Part shown: positions 23,446 through 31,393 of the stretch, piece after piece
Numbering within the stretch: position 1 is the first letter of the stretch
Layout of the letters: each line of letters starts with the position of its first letter
NCBI GenBank assembly: GCA_014584695.1
Contig: JACTMI010000008.1
Coordinates: 79,333-143,332, forward strand
Length of the DNA stretch: 64,000 bases
Direction: 5' to 3'
DNA from: Acidobacteriota bacterium
GTDB taxonomy: Bacteria; Acidobacteriota; Thermoanaerobaculia; Multivoradales; JAGPDF01
Position numbers and translations under genes: made by a program
Notes under the pieces: model-generated
What the model saw: the letters and a program-made list of their open reading frames with translations, nothing else
Database searches by the model: none
What the model was told of the DNA's origin: nothing

Positions 23446-26400
23446 TCAGAACTGGAACTTCAGCGCCGCCTGGAAACGCCGCGGTGCGTAGAACGTCTGC
23501 ATCTGGCCGAAGGTGGCCGGGACGCGCCGGTTCTCCTGCGGGTTGTAACCCGTCTGGTTGTCGAAAATGTTGAACACGTCCACGCGGGCCTGGATGTTGA
23601 ACCGGTCGCCGATCGGGAAGTCCTGGGTGTAGTTGAGGTCGACCTGATAGTGGTCGTCGGTGCGCCGCGATCCCGCCGGCTCGCCGTAGCGGTTCGTGCT
23701 CGACGTGCTGGTCGAGCCGGTGGCGGTGAGCAGCGCCCGATAGACCTCGACGTCGGTCGCCTGCCAGGGCTGGCCCGACTGGTAGATCGCGTAGCCGCCG
23801 ACGCTGGCATTCCAGGGCAGCGCGTAATAGCCGAAGAGCTTGAGCTGGTGGCGGCGGTCGCCGGTCAAGTCGCCGTACTTGAAGTCCCAGAGCTGGCGGC
23901 CGGCGCCGTCGGCGATGTTCGACGACCCGATGAAGATGTTGCCGTCGTTGGCCAGGTTGGTGGTGCTGCTGTCCTGGTCGAAGTTGCCGTAATAGTGGCT
24001 CCAGACGTAGGAGCCACGGAAATAGGCCTGGCGGCCGCGCCACTCGGTCTCGACGCCCGCCTCCCAGTACTTGGTGAAGGAGTTGTCGAGCTCGGCGATG
24101 ACGTAGGAGGAGCCGCCGATCTCGCCGCGCACCTGACCGAGGTTGCCGATGTAGAGCTCGCGCGGGATGCCCGCCGGCGGGTTGTACCTGAGCCGGGAGT
24201 CGTTCTCGGTGTCTTCCCAGAAGTTGTAGCCGTAGCGATAGCGGGCGTGGGCGCGCGCCGACCAGCCGTTACCGAAGGCGCGCGAAGTGCCGATCAGGTA
24301 CTCGTCGACCGTGCGCGGATCGAGCCCCTCCTGAAAGAACTTGCCCGACGAGGAGGCTTCCGGGGTCGAGCCGATGAAGTTGCCGTTCTGGTCGAAGTAG
24401 GCGTTGACGATCACCGCCAGGTTGCGCGCCCAGGACGCCGCGCGCGGCAGCGAGCTCGCGGCCGGCATGTAACGAGCGAAGTTGGCGTAGACGGTGTTGG
24501 CGCCGTCGTAGGCCCAGATCGCGCCCAGCCGGGGCTGGATCATGTCGTCGAAGTCGAGCTCGTACATCTTGTACCTGCTGTTCTTGTCGAGCTCGAAGCC
24601 GGAGACGCGGCTGGAATTGGGCCGCAAGCCCTGGCCGTAGAGCTGATCGTTGCTGATCAGCAAGCCGGCGTTGAAGGTGAAGTTGCCGGAGCGGATGGTG
24701 TCGTTGATCTCGAAGTTCTGGGACTCGTACTCCGAGTGGATGACCGGCACCCGGCTGCCGTCCGGCAGCGTGATGCCCTGCTGCTGGACCTGGGCTTGGA
24801 AGAAGATCGGCTGGCCGGCGCAGGTGGAGTTCGCCGGGCAGTTGAGGCGCCCGCCGGGGACCGTGATCGCGCCCCAGCCGTTCGAGCTCCGGTCCAGGTC
24901 CTCCTCGTCGCGGAACCACTGATAGCCGATGTGGATCTCGTGGGTGACCTTCTCGCCGCGGAAGAAGTCGTAGCCGATCTGGTAGCTGGTGCGGTAGAAG
25001 TCCTGGTTGTTGATCTCGGCGCCGCCGCCGACGATGCCGCCACCCACCCGCACGCCGTTCTGCACGTAGCCATAGCGCTGGATGATCGAGGCGATGAAGT
25101 TGTTGTAGTTGGTCTGGTTGGCGATCGGCGCGGGCACGCTGAGGCGACCCATCCGGTCCAGGTTCGCGACATCGAGGCCGACGCTGCCGTTGAGCGGCGT
25201 CTGGAAGCCGAAGAGAGTGTCCGGACGCCCCAGCGTCTCGTTCGCGAAGTCGGTGAACTTGAAGGTGAAGAAGCTCTTGTCGTTGATCACCCAGGTGCCC
25301 TCGAAGATGCCGATGTCGAGGGTCGCCTCCTCGCCCAGGCTGGCCGTGCCGGAGGTCGTGCCGCTGCCGACGCTGGCGCCGAAGACCTCGCGCTCGGAGG
25401 CCCGGTAGCTGCCGTGCAGGAGGATCGAGCTGGTCGGCGCGAAGGTCAGCTTGCCGAAGATCTCGTCGCGCGTGCTGTCGTAGTCGGGGACCTCGCCGTA
25501 GAGGTTGGCTCGGTTCTCGCGCGCGACCGTCGGCCGGTAGTAGGAAGCGTAGAAGAAGAGCCGCTCGCGCACCAGCGGACCGCCGAGGCTCGCGACCAGC
25601 CAGTCCTTGTCCTCCTCGAACACCGACGCGCTGGCCGTGGTGCGATCGCTGGTCATGTCTTCCGTCTGAATCTGGTACGACACCGAGCCGGCGAACCTAT
25701 TGGTCCCCGAGCGGCTGATCGAGTTGATCGAGAAGCCGCCGGAGCGATTGAAGTCGGTGGCGTCGGCGCCGCCCTTGACCACGGAGATCTGATCGATGTC
25801 GTGGGAGGAGGGCTCGGCCGAAAGCGTACCGAACAGCGGCAGGTTCACGTTCACGCCGTCGAACTGGTAGACGTTGTCCTGGCCGCTGCCGCCGGCCGAC
25901 GGGCCGCGCACGACGTTCTCGGTGTACTGGACGCCCGGGATCAGCTTGACCAGATCGCGGTACTCCTGGCCGACCGGCATCTTGTCGATGACATCGGCCG
26001 TGACCGCGGCCTTGAGCTCGGCCGAGGAGGTGTCGACCAGGGTCGCCAGGCCGACCACCTGGATCTCCTCGCTCATCGCCTCCGGCGCCATCGTCACCGA
26101 GACGGCGGAGTTCTGCTGCAGCGCCACCTGGACGCTGCGCCGCTCCGACGCGAGACCGGAGAGGGTGAAGGTCAACTCGTAACTGCCGGGCGGCAGGAGC
26201 GGCAGGCGGAACTCGCCGGTGGCGCCCGTGACCACCGTGCGGGCCTGCGGCAGCACGCTCGAAGTCGCCTCGACGGTGACGCCCGGCATCGCGTCGCCGT
26301 CGGGAGAGGTCACTCGGCCGGAGATCGAACCGGTTTGCTGGGCGAGCGCCGGGACGGCGCCCAGGGCCAGCACGAATACCCACGCGAGCCACTTCCTCAT
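23446..26400 (-). CDS. TonB-dependent receptor with N-terminal carboxypeptidase-like domain
   Basis: A 984-residue outer-membrane receptor. Signal peptide MRKWLAWVFVLALGAVPALA is followed by a carboxypeptidase-regulatory-like beta-sandwich (about 22-110: GSISGRVTSPDGDAMPGVTV, GEFRLPLLPPGSYELTF), a plug domain (about 120-230, with VDTSSAELKAAVTADVIDKM) and a large barrel ending in AALKFQF with the C-terminal phenylalanine. This is the OmpA-related TonB receptor layout abundant in Acidobacteriota, used for uptake of peptides or glycans; the ligand is unknown. AGGAGAAGGGGAGAAAG is the ribosome site. It lies 118 bases downstream of murQ on the same strand, which hints at amino-sugar or muropeptide uptake but is not proof. 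Confidence 0.93.
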   Translation of the reverse strand: MRKWLAWVFVLALGAVPALAQQTGSISGRVTSPDGDAMPGVTVEATSSVLPQARTVVTGATGEFRLPLLPPGSYELTFTLSGLASERRSVQVALQQNSAVSVTMAPEAMSEEIQVVGLATLVDTSSAELKAAVTADVIDKMPVGQEYRDLVKLIPGVQYTENVVRGPSAGGSGQDNVYQFDGVNVNLPLFGTLSAEPSSHDIDQISVVKGGADATDFNRSGGFSINSISRSGTNRFAGSVSYQIQTEDMTSDRTTASASVFEEDKDWLVASLGGPLVRERLFFYASYYRPTVARENRANLYGEVPDYDSTRDEIFGKLTFAPTSSILLHGSYRASEREVFGASVGSGTTSGTASLGEEATLDIGIFEGTWVINDKSFFTFKFTDFANETLGRPDTLFGFQTPLNGSVGLDVANLDRMGRLSVPAPIANQTNYNNFIASIIQRYGYVQNGVRVGGGIVGGGAEINNQDFYRTSYQIGYDFFRGEKVTHEIHIGYQWFRDEEDLDRSSNGWGAITVPGGRLNCPANSTCAGQPIFFQAQVQQQGITLPDGSRVPVIHSEYESQNFEINDTIRSGNFTFNAGLLISNDQLYGQGLRPNSSRVSGFELDKNSRYKMYELDFDDMIQPRLGAIWAYDGANTVYANFARYMPAASSLPRAASWARNLAVIVNAYFDQNGNFIGSTPEASSSGKFFQEGLDPRTVDEYLIGTSRAFGNGWSARAHARYRYGYNFWEDTENDSRLRYNPPAGIPRELYIGNLGQVRGEIGGSSYVIAELDNSFTKYWEAGVETEWRGRQAYFRGSYVWSHYYGNFDQDSSTTNLANDGNIFIGSSNIADGAGRQLWDFKYGDLTGDRRHQLKLFGYYALPWNASVGGYAIYQSGQPWQATDVEVYRALLTATGSTSTSSTNRYGEPAGSRRTDDHYQVDLNYTQDFPIGDRFNIQARVDVFNIFDNQTGYNPQENRRVPATFGQMQTFYAPRRFQAALKFQF

Positions 26401-26518
26401 CTTTCTCCCCTTCTCCTGTAACGGCCTGGACGCCAAGTCGACGACCGGCATTGGATCGTGCTCCGGACTGTAACACCACCGTCGCCCGGAGGGCACCTGC
26501 CGCTGTGGCGCTCCGGGC

Positions 26519-27469
26519 TCAGTCAGAGGCCTCGCCCAGCGCCCGCCAGACCTGCCCGCGCGCCGCCGCCAGCCGGGTCCGCGCCTCGGCGGGCGAGAGT
26601 CCGAGCCGGCCCGCCACCAGGGCGATCTTGACCTCTCCGCCGCTCGCCTCGAGCCACCGCGCCGCGGTCTCGCGGTCCACTCCCCCGGCGGCGGCGACGA
26701 TGCGCAGCGCGCGGTCACGCAGCTTCGCCGAGCCGGGGCGCAGGTCCACCATCCAGTTGCGGTAGGCCTTGCCGAGGCGGACCATGGCGGCGGTGGTGAT
26801 CGCGTTGAGCGCGGCCTTGGTGGCGGAACCGGCCTTGAGGCGCGTCGAGCCGGTGAGAACCTCGGGACCGGTGGCGAGCGCGATCACCAGATCGGCCCGG
26901 TCCGCCACCGCGCCGGGGGCGGCGCAGGTCAGCAGCACCGTGCGCCCGCCGCGCGCGCGCGCGGCGCTCAGCGCGCCCGCGACGTAGGGGGTCACCGAGC
27001 TGGCGGAGACGGCGATCAAGAGATCTCCGCTGGAGAGCCCGGCCGCCGCTTCCACTCCATCCTCCACGCGGTCCTCCGCCCCTTCGCGAGCGTGGAAGAC
27101 CGCCTCGGGGCCGCCGGCGATCACGGCGCGCAGGCGCGCCGGATCGGTGCCGAACGTCGGCGGGCACTCGGCCGCCTCGAGCACCGCCAGGCGCCCGCTG
27201 GTGCCGGCGCCGGCGATCAGGACTTCGCCGCCGGCGGCGTAGGTCTCGGCCAGCCACTCGGCCGCGCGGGCGATCTCGCCGACCCGCTCGAGCGCCCGCT
27301 CGACGCCGGCGCGATCCTCCGCGAGCAGCAGCGCCACCGCTCGCTCGGTGGGCATCCGGTCGAGCCTCTCGCTCGCCGGATGGCGCGCCTCGGTGGCGAG
27401 TGACGACCACGCCGTCTCCTCCGCGTGGCCGAGTCCCGCTGGGTCTCTCCTCTCCCGGTCTCCGCTCAC
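26519..27469 (-). CDS. murQ: N-acetylmuramic acid 6-phosphate etherase
   Basis: A cytoplasmic SIS-fold lyase that cleaves the D-lactyl ether of MurNAc-6-phosphate to give GlcNAc-6-phosphate, the entry of muramic acid into amino-sugar metabolism. The 316 residues contain the family hallmarks: TEARHPASERLDRMPTERAV at the start, GAGTSGRLAVLEAAECPPTFG, AVSASSVTPYVAGAL and LKAGSATKAALNAITTAAMV, and a C-terminal UBA-like helical part. The GTG at 27469 is chosen because GGAGGAG lies 10 bases upstream and the protein then begins about 20 residues before the TEARxP motif, as in other MurQ proteins. It is divergent from the symporter gene and the amino-sugar operon. Confidence 0.95.
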   Translation of the reverse strand: MSGDRERRDPAGLGHAEETAWSSLATEARHPASERLDRMPTERAVALLLAEDRAGVERALERVGEIARAAEWLAETYAAGGEVLIAGAGTSGRLAVLEAAECPPTFGTDPARLRAVIAGGPEAVFHAREGAEDRVEDGVEAAAGLSSGDLLIAVSASSVTPYVAGALSAARARGGRTVLLTCAAPGAVADRADLVIALATGPEVLTGSTRLKAGSATKAALNAITTAAMVRLGKAYRNWMVDLRPGSAKLRDRALRIVAAAGGVDRETAARWLEASGGEVKIALVAGRLGLSPAEARTRLAAARGQVWRALGEASD

Positions 27470-27519
27470 CTGCCCGCCGCTCCTCCCCCGCGTCGTCGCC
27501 GCGCCGGGGTCCGATCTCG

Positions 27520-27574
27520 TAGGATCGGTCGCCCCGGCGCCGGCTGGATTCCGACGAAACGATTCGGAGAATAC
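27520..27574 (+). promoter_or_regulatory. Promoter and leader of the alanine/glycine symporter gene
   Basis: TAGGAT (27520-27525) could be the -10 box; a leader of about 43 bases with GGAG (27567-27570) precedes the ATG at 27575. Confidence 0.4.
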
Positions 27575-28897
27575 ATGCTCGAGGCCCTGACGCGCGGAGT
27601 CACGACGGTCAGCAACCTGGTCTGGGGACCCTGGACGATCGCGCTGCTGTTCGGCACCGGGATCTTCCTCACCCTCCGCTTCCGCTGCGTCCAGGTCACC
27701 CGCCTGGGCCGAGCGTTGAGGTCGCTGCGACCCGCCGCGGCGGAGGGTGCCGCCGGCGCGCTGACCCCGTTCCAGGCTTTCATGACCGGGCTCGCGGGCT
27801 CGGTCGGTACCGGCAACATCGCCGGCGTCGCCACCGCGATCGTCGCCGGCGGGCCCGGGGCGGTCTTCTGGATCTGGTGCTACGGCTTCTTCGCCACCGC
27901 CGTCAAGCTGGCCGAAGCGATGCTCGCCGTCCGTTTCCGGCGCCCCGACGCCGCCGGGCTCTCGGCGGGGCCGATGCACTACCTCGAGCAGGGTCTCGGG
28001 CAGCGCTGGCTCGGTCTGCTCTATGCCGCGATCGCCGGCGTCGCCGCGCTGACCACCACCCCCTTCACCCAGCCGAACTCGATCGCGGTGGCGTTCGAGA
28101 GCGAGCTCGGCGTCCCGCGCTGGGCCTGCGGCGTCGCGCTCGCGCTGCTCACCTGGATGGTGGTCATCGGCGGCGTCCGCTCGATCGGCCGGGCGGCGGA
28201 GCGGCTGGCACCGGCCATGGTCGTGCTCTACCTGGTCGGCGGCTTGGTGGTGATCGTCACCTTCGCCGGCCGCATCCCGGAGGTCCTGGCGACCATCCTC
28301 ACCGCGGCGTTCTCGACCGAGGCGGCGGCCGGCGGCGCGGCCGGCACCGGCATGATGCTGGCGGTGCGCTACGGCTTGGCGCGCGGCATCTACGCCAACG
28401 AGGCCGGCTACGGCACCGCCGCGGTCGCCTACGGCAGCGCCCGTTCGGCGCGGCCGGCGCAGCAGGGGCTCAACGCGATGGTCGAGGTCTACATCGTCTC
28501 CTTCGTCACCTCGAGCGTCAGCGCGCTCACCATCCTGCTGAGCGGCGCCGCGATCGGCGGCGCGACCAGCACCTCCCTGGTCGCCGCCGCCTTCGGCTCG
28601 GTGATCCCCTTCGGCGGCTACCTGGTGATGGTCTGCGCGCTGCTGTTCGGCTACACGACGCTGATCGGCTGGGGCTACTACGGCGAGCAGTTCCTCGCCT
28701 ATCTCGCCGGGCCGCGGATCATCGTCCCCTACCGTTGGCTCTATTGCGCCCTGGTCGTCCTCGGCGCCACCACGAGCGTCGAGCTGGTCTGGTCCTGGGG
28801 CGACCTCATGAACGGCCTGCAGATCTTCCCCAATCTCGTCGGCGTGCTCGGCCTGTCGGGCGTGGTCGCCAAGATGTTGCGCGACGACCCGCGCTGA
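27575..28897 (+). CDS. AGCS-family sodium:alanine/glycine symporter
   Basis: A 440-residue inner-membrane transporter with about eleven helices that takes up alanine or glycine with sodium. Family signatures are clear: GPWTIALLFGTGIFLTLRF at the start, the sodium-site region AGSVGTGNIAGVATAIVAGG, TTPFTQPNSIAVAF and YGLARGIYANEAGYGTA. AGCS carriers can also transport D-alanine, a murein breakdown product. Divergent from murQ and followed by the kinase gene 62 bases on, so it may form part of a wall-recycling locus. Confidence 0.93.
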   Translation: MLEALTRGVTTVSNLVWGPWTIALLFGTGIFLTLRFRCVQVTRLGRALRSLRPAAAEGAAGALTPFQAFMTGLAGSVGTGNIAGVATAIVAGGPGAVFWIWCYGFFATAVKLAEAMLAVRFRRPDAAGLSAGPMHYLEQGLGQRWLGLLYAAIAGVAALTTTPFTQPNSIAVAFESELGVPRWACGVALALLTWMVVIGGVRSIGRAAERLAPAMVVLYLVGGLVVIVTFAGRIPEVLATILTAAFSTEAAAGGAAGTGMMLAVRYGLARGIYANEAGYGTAAVAYGSARSARPAQQGLNAMVEVYIVSFVTSSVSALTILLSGAAIGGATSTSLVAAAFGSVIPFGGYLVMVCALLFGYTTLIGWGYYGEQFLAYLAGPRIIVPYRWLYCALVVLGATTSVELVWSWGDLMNGLQIFPNLVGVLGLSGVVAKMLRDDPR

Positions 28898-28924
28898 GCG
28901 CCCGAGGCGTCCGAAGCCGCGTGC

Positions 28925-28959
28925 TAGGCTTTCGCCTCGCTTCGACGGATGCCCCGCGC
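28925..28959 (+). promoter_or_regulatory. Possible -10 box of the amino-sugar operon
   Basis: TAGGCT at 28925-28930 lies about 29 bases before the TTG chosen as kinase start. If real it rules out the in-frame GTG at 28921. No strong ribosome site. Confidence 0.35.
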
Positions 28960-29898
28960 TTGCGTTACGTCATCGGAATCGACGCCGGAGGGACCAAGAC
29001 GGTCGGCCTGCTCGCCGACGAGTCCGGCGCCGTGCTGCGCGAGGCGCGCGGTGGCGGCGCCAACCTGCGCGCGCACGGCGAGCTGGGCGTCGAGAAGTCG
29101 CTCTTCCAGGTGATCGACGCGCTCGACTCACCGCGGCCGGTCGACGCGCTCTGCCTGGGCATCGCCGGCGTCGGGCGCGAAGCGGATCGGCTGGTGGTGC
29201 GCGACCTGCTGCGCCGGCTCGGCATCCGCAAGGCGGTGTCGATCGTCACCGACGCGCTCGTCGCGCTGGTGGCCGGCGCACCAGACGGCCACGGCATCGT
29301 GCTGGTCGCCGGCACCGGGTCGATCGCCTACGGCGTCGACCCTTCGGGCCGGAGCGCCCGCTCCGGCGGCTGGGGCTACCTGCTGGGCGACGAGGGGTCG
29401 GCGTTCTGGCTCGGGCACGCCGCCGTGCGCCTGGGGATCCGCGCCGCGGACGGCCGCGGTCCGGCGACGACGCTCTACGCCCGGATCCTCGCGCGGCTCG
29501 AGCTCGCCGAGCCGGCCGACCTGGTCGAGTGGTTCTACGACCAAGAGCTGTCGCGCACGCGCGTGGCGCAGCTGGCGCGGGTGGTCGAAGAGGCGGCCGC
29601 CGAGGGCGACGAATCGGCGCAGGACCTGCTCGACCAGGCCGCCCGCCACCTGACGCGCGCGGCGCGGGCCGTGGACCGGCAGCTCGAGTTCCCCGGCCCC
29701 TACCCGCTGGTGCTCTCCGGCGGTGCCTTCCGCGCCTGCCCCAGCCTCGCGCGCCGCATCGAGGCCCGTCTCGACGACCTGCCCGACGCGCGCGTGGTCC
29801 GGCTCGAAGTCGAGCCGGCCAACGGCGCCGTCCTGCTCGCGCTCCGGCTGCTCGCCGCGAGCGACGCCGCCGACCGGCCGGAGCCAGCTCCCTCGTGA
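28960..29898 (+). CDS. BadF/BadG-type ATPase, N-acetylglucosamine (amino-sugar) kinase
   Basis: A 312-residue sugar kinase of the ASKHA superfamily. Phosphate-1 motif YVIGIDAGGTKTVGLL is at the very N-terminus, phosphate-2 VLVAGTGSIAYG is in the middle with GGWGYLLGDEGSAFWLG, and the adenosine loop LVLSGGAF is near the end. This is the family of human NAGK and of bacterial GlcNAc/MurNAc kinases (MurK), which phosphorylate free amino sugars from cell-wall recycling. With MurQ nearby, phosphorylation of both GlcNAc and MurNAc would be consistent. The TTG start at 28960 is uncertain. Its stop overlaps the chbG start (GTGA). Confidence 0.88.
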   Translation: MRYVIGIDAGGTKTVGLLADESGAVLREARGGGANLRAHGELGVEKSLFQVIDALDSPRPVDALCLGIAGVGREADRLVVRDLLRRLGIRKAVSIVTDALVALVAGAPDGHGIVLVAGTGSIAYGVDPSGRSARSGGWGYLLGDEGSAFWLGHAAVRLGIRAADGRGPATTLYARILARLELAEPADLVEWFYDQELSRTRVAQLARVVEEAAAEGDESAQDLLDQAARHLTRAARAVDRQLEFPGPYPLVLSGGAFRACPSLARRIEARLDDLPDARVVRLEVEPANGAVLLALRLLAASDAADRPEPAPS

Positions 29899-30647
29899 GC
29901 CGCTGCCTGATCGTCAACGCCGACGACCTCGGCCGCAGCACCGGCATCAACGACGGCATCTTCGAGGCGCACCGGCGCGGGCTGGTGTCGAGCGCCACGC
30001 TGATGGTCGGTTTCGCCGCCGCCCGTGACGCCGCGGCTCGGCTCGCCGAATACCCGTCGCTCGGCGTCGGCCTCCACGTCACCTTGACCGGCGCCCGGCC
30101 GACGCTGCCGCCCGAGCGCGTCGCCAGCCTGGTCGACGCCGCCGGGCGGCTGCCGCGCCGGCCGGAGGCGATCGCCGGCTTCGACCCCGCCGAAGCGCGC
30201 GCCGAGATCGAGCATCAGCTGCGGCTCTTTTACGTGCTCACCGGCCGCGCACCGACCCATCTCGACAGCCATCACCACGCCCACGCCGTACCCGTGGTGC
30301 TCGACCAGATGGTCGCCGTGGCGCGCGCGGCGGCGCTGCCGGTCCGCAGCTCCACGCCGGCGATCGCCGAGCGGCTGCGCGCCGAGGGGATCCCGACGAC
30401 CGACCGCTTCGTCGATGCCTTCTACGGTGACGGCGCGACGCTCGAGCGGCTGCTCGAGATCCTGCGCGAGACCGGCGAGGGGACCACGGAGGTGATGTGC
30501 CACCCCGGGCGCGCCGACGACGAGCTGCGGCGGGAGAGCGCCTACGCCGAACCGCGGGAACGCGAGGTCGAGCTGCTCTGTCACCCGGCCGCGCTCGCGC
30601 TGCGCCGCGAGCTCGGTCTCGAGCTCACGCGCTTCGGAGCCCCGTGA
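29895..30647 (+). CDS. chbG: YdjC/ChbG-family carbohydrate deacetylase
   Basis: A 250-residue metal-dependent deacetylase. NADDLG (the metal/catalytic aspartates) is at residues 7-12, GLHVTLTG and DSHHHAHAVPVV supply histidine ligands, and EVMCHPG is near the end. ChbG of E. coli removes one acetyl group from chitobiose and chitobiose-6-phosphate. Here it lies between an amino-sugar kinase and a NagB homologue, where the GlcNAc-6-phosphate deacetylase NagA would be expected, so it may do that job. It overlaps both neighbours by 4 bases, indicating strict co-translation. Confidence 0.88.
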   Translation: MSRCLIVNADDLGRSTGINDGIFEAHRRGLVSSATLMVGFAAARDAAARLAEYPSLGVGLHVTLTGARPTLPPERVASLVDAAGRLPRRPEAIAGFDPAEARAEIEHQLRLFYVLTGRAPTHLDSHHHAHAVPVVLDQMVAVARAAALPVRSSTPAIAERLRAEGIPTTDRFVDAFYGDGATLERLLEILRETGEGTTEVMCHPGRADDELRRESAYAEPREREVELLCHPAALALRRELGLELTRFGAP

Positions 30648-31393
30648 AGGTCCGGACGGTCGCCGACGCCGCCGCCGCCGCGCGCGCGGCCGCCCGCCGG
30701 ATCGCTGCAGCAGCCGAGCTCCGGCCCGAGCTCGTCCTCGGCCTGCCGACCGGCCGGACCATGGTCCCGCTCTACGGCGAGCTCGCCCGCCGCCACGCCG
30801 CCGGCGAGCTCGCGCTCGGCCGCGCGCGCGCCTTCAACCTCGACGAGTTGCTGCTGCCGCGCGACCATCCGGCCAGCTTCCGCGCCTACATGGCGCGACA
30901 CGCCTGGGAGCGGATCGGACTCGACCGGGCGCGCTGCGAGATCCCGGACGCCGAGGCCGAAGCCGCGGCCGAATGCCGGCGCTACGAAGGCGCCCTCGCC
31001 GCCGCCGGCGGGCTCGACCTGGCGATCCTCGGCCTGGGGGCCGACGGCCATATCGCCTACAACCTCCCCGGGCCGCCCGAGTCGGTCACCCACGTCGTCA
31101 CCCTCCCCACCCCCCTCGCCGACCAGCTCCAGGTGCCAGCCGATTGGCGGCCCCTGCGCGCGATCACGCTCGGCCTCGGGGCCTTCCTGGGCGCCCGCCA
31201 GCTGCTGGTACTCGCCACCACGGCGGACAAGCTCGAAGCGGTCCGGGCGCTCCTCTCCGGCCGGCCCGACCCACGCTGGCCCTGCTCGCTGCTCGCCGGC
31301 CACGCCGCCCTCGAGCTCCTGCTGACGCCGGAGTCCACCCCCCCGCCCGGCGGAGATCCCGGGCAACCGGAACGGGAATCGGCTGGCACCTGA
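30644..31393 (+). CDS. NagB-family glucosamine-6-phosphate deaminase homologue, altered active site
   Basis: A 249-residue member of the NagB/6-phosphogluconolactonase fold. Substrate phosphate loop LGLPTGRTMVPLYGELARRH and the catalytic-base region FNLDELLLPRDHPASFRAYM match glucosamine-6-phosphate deaminases (SYR/SF Y-M helix). The catalytic stretch reads GLGADGHIAYNLPGPP, where NagB has DGHIAFNEP: Asp and His are kept, but the glutamate of the catalytic triad is replaced by leucine. It may still act on glucosamine-6-phosphate, or on another sugar phosphate. Position after a kinase and a deacetylase strongly suggests amino-sugar catabolism to fructose-6-phosphate. It overlaps both flanking genes. 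Confidence 0.85.
   Translation: MKVRTVADAAAAARAAARRIAAAAELRPELVLGLPTGRTMVPLYGELARRHAAGELALGRARAFNLDELLLPRDHPASFRAYMARHAWERIGLDRARCEIPDAEAEAAAECRRYEGALAAAGGLDLAILGLGADGHIAYNLPGPPESVTHVVTLPTPLADQLQVPADWRPLRAITLGLGAFLGARQLLVLATTADKLEAVRALLSGRPDPRWPCSLLAGHAALELLLTPESTPPPGGDPGQPERESAGT

Noticed and set aside
22924-26421. Very long plus-strand open frame (1165 codons) opposite the TonB receptor
   Set aside because: It is the complement of the receptor gene in high-GC DNA; composition is rich in low-complexity Val/Asp/Arg runs and there is no start signal. The minus-strand frame has a signal peptide, domains and a terminator.
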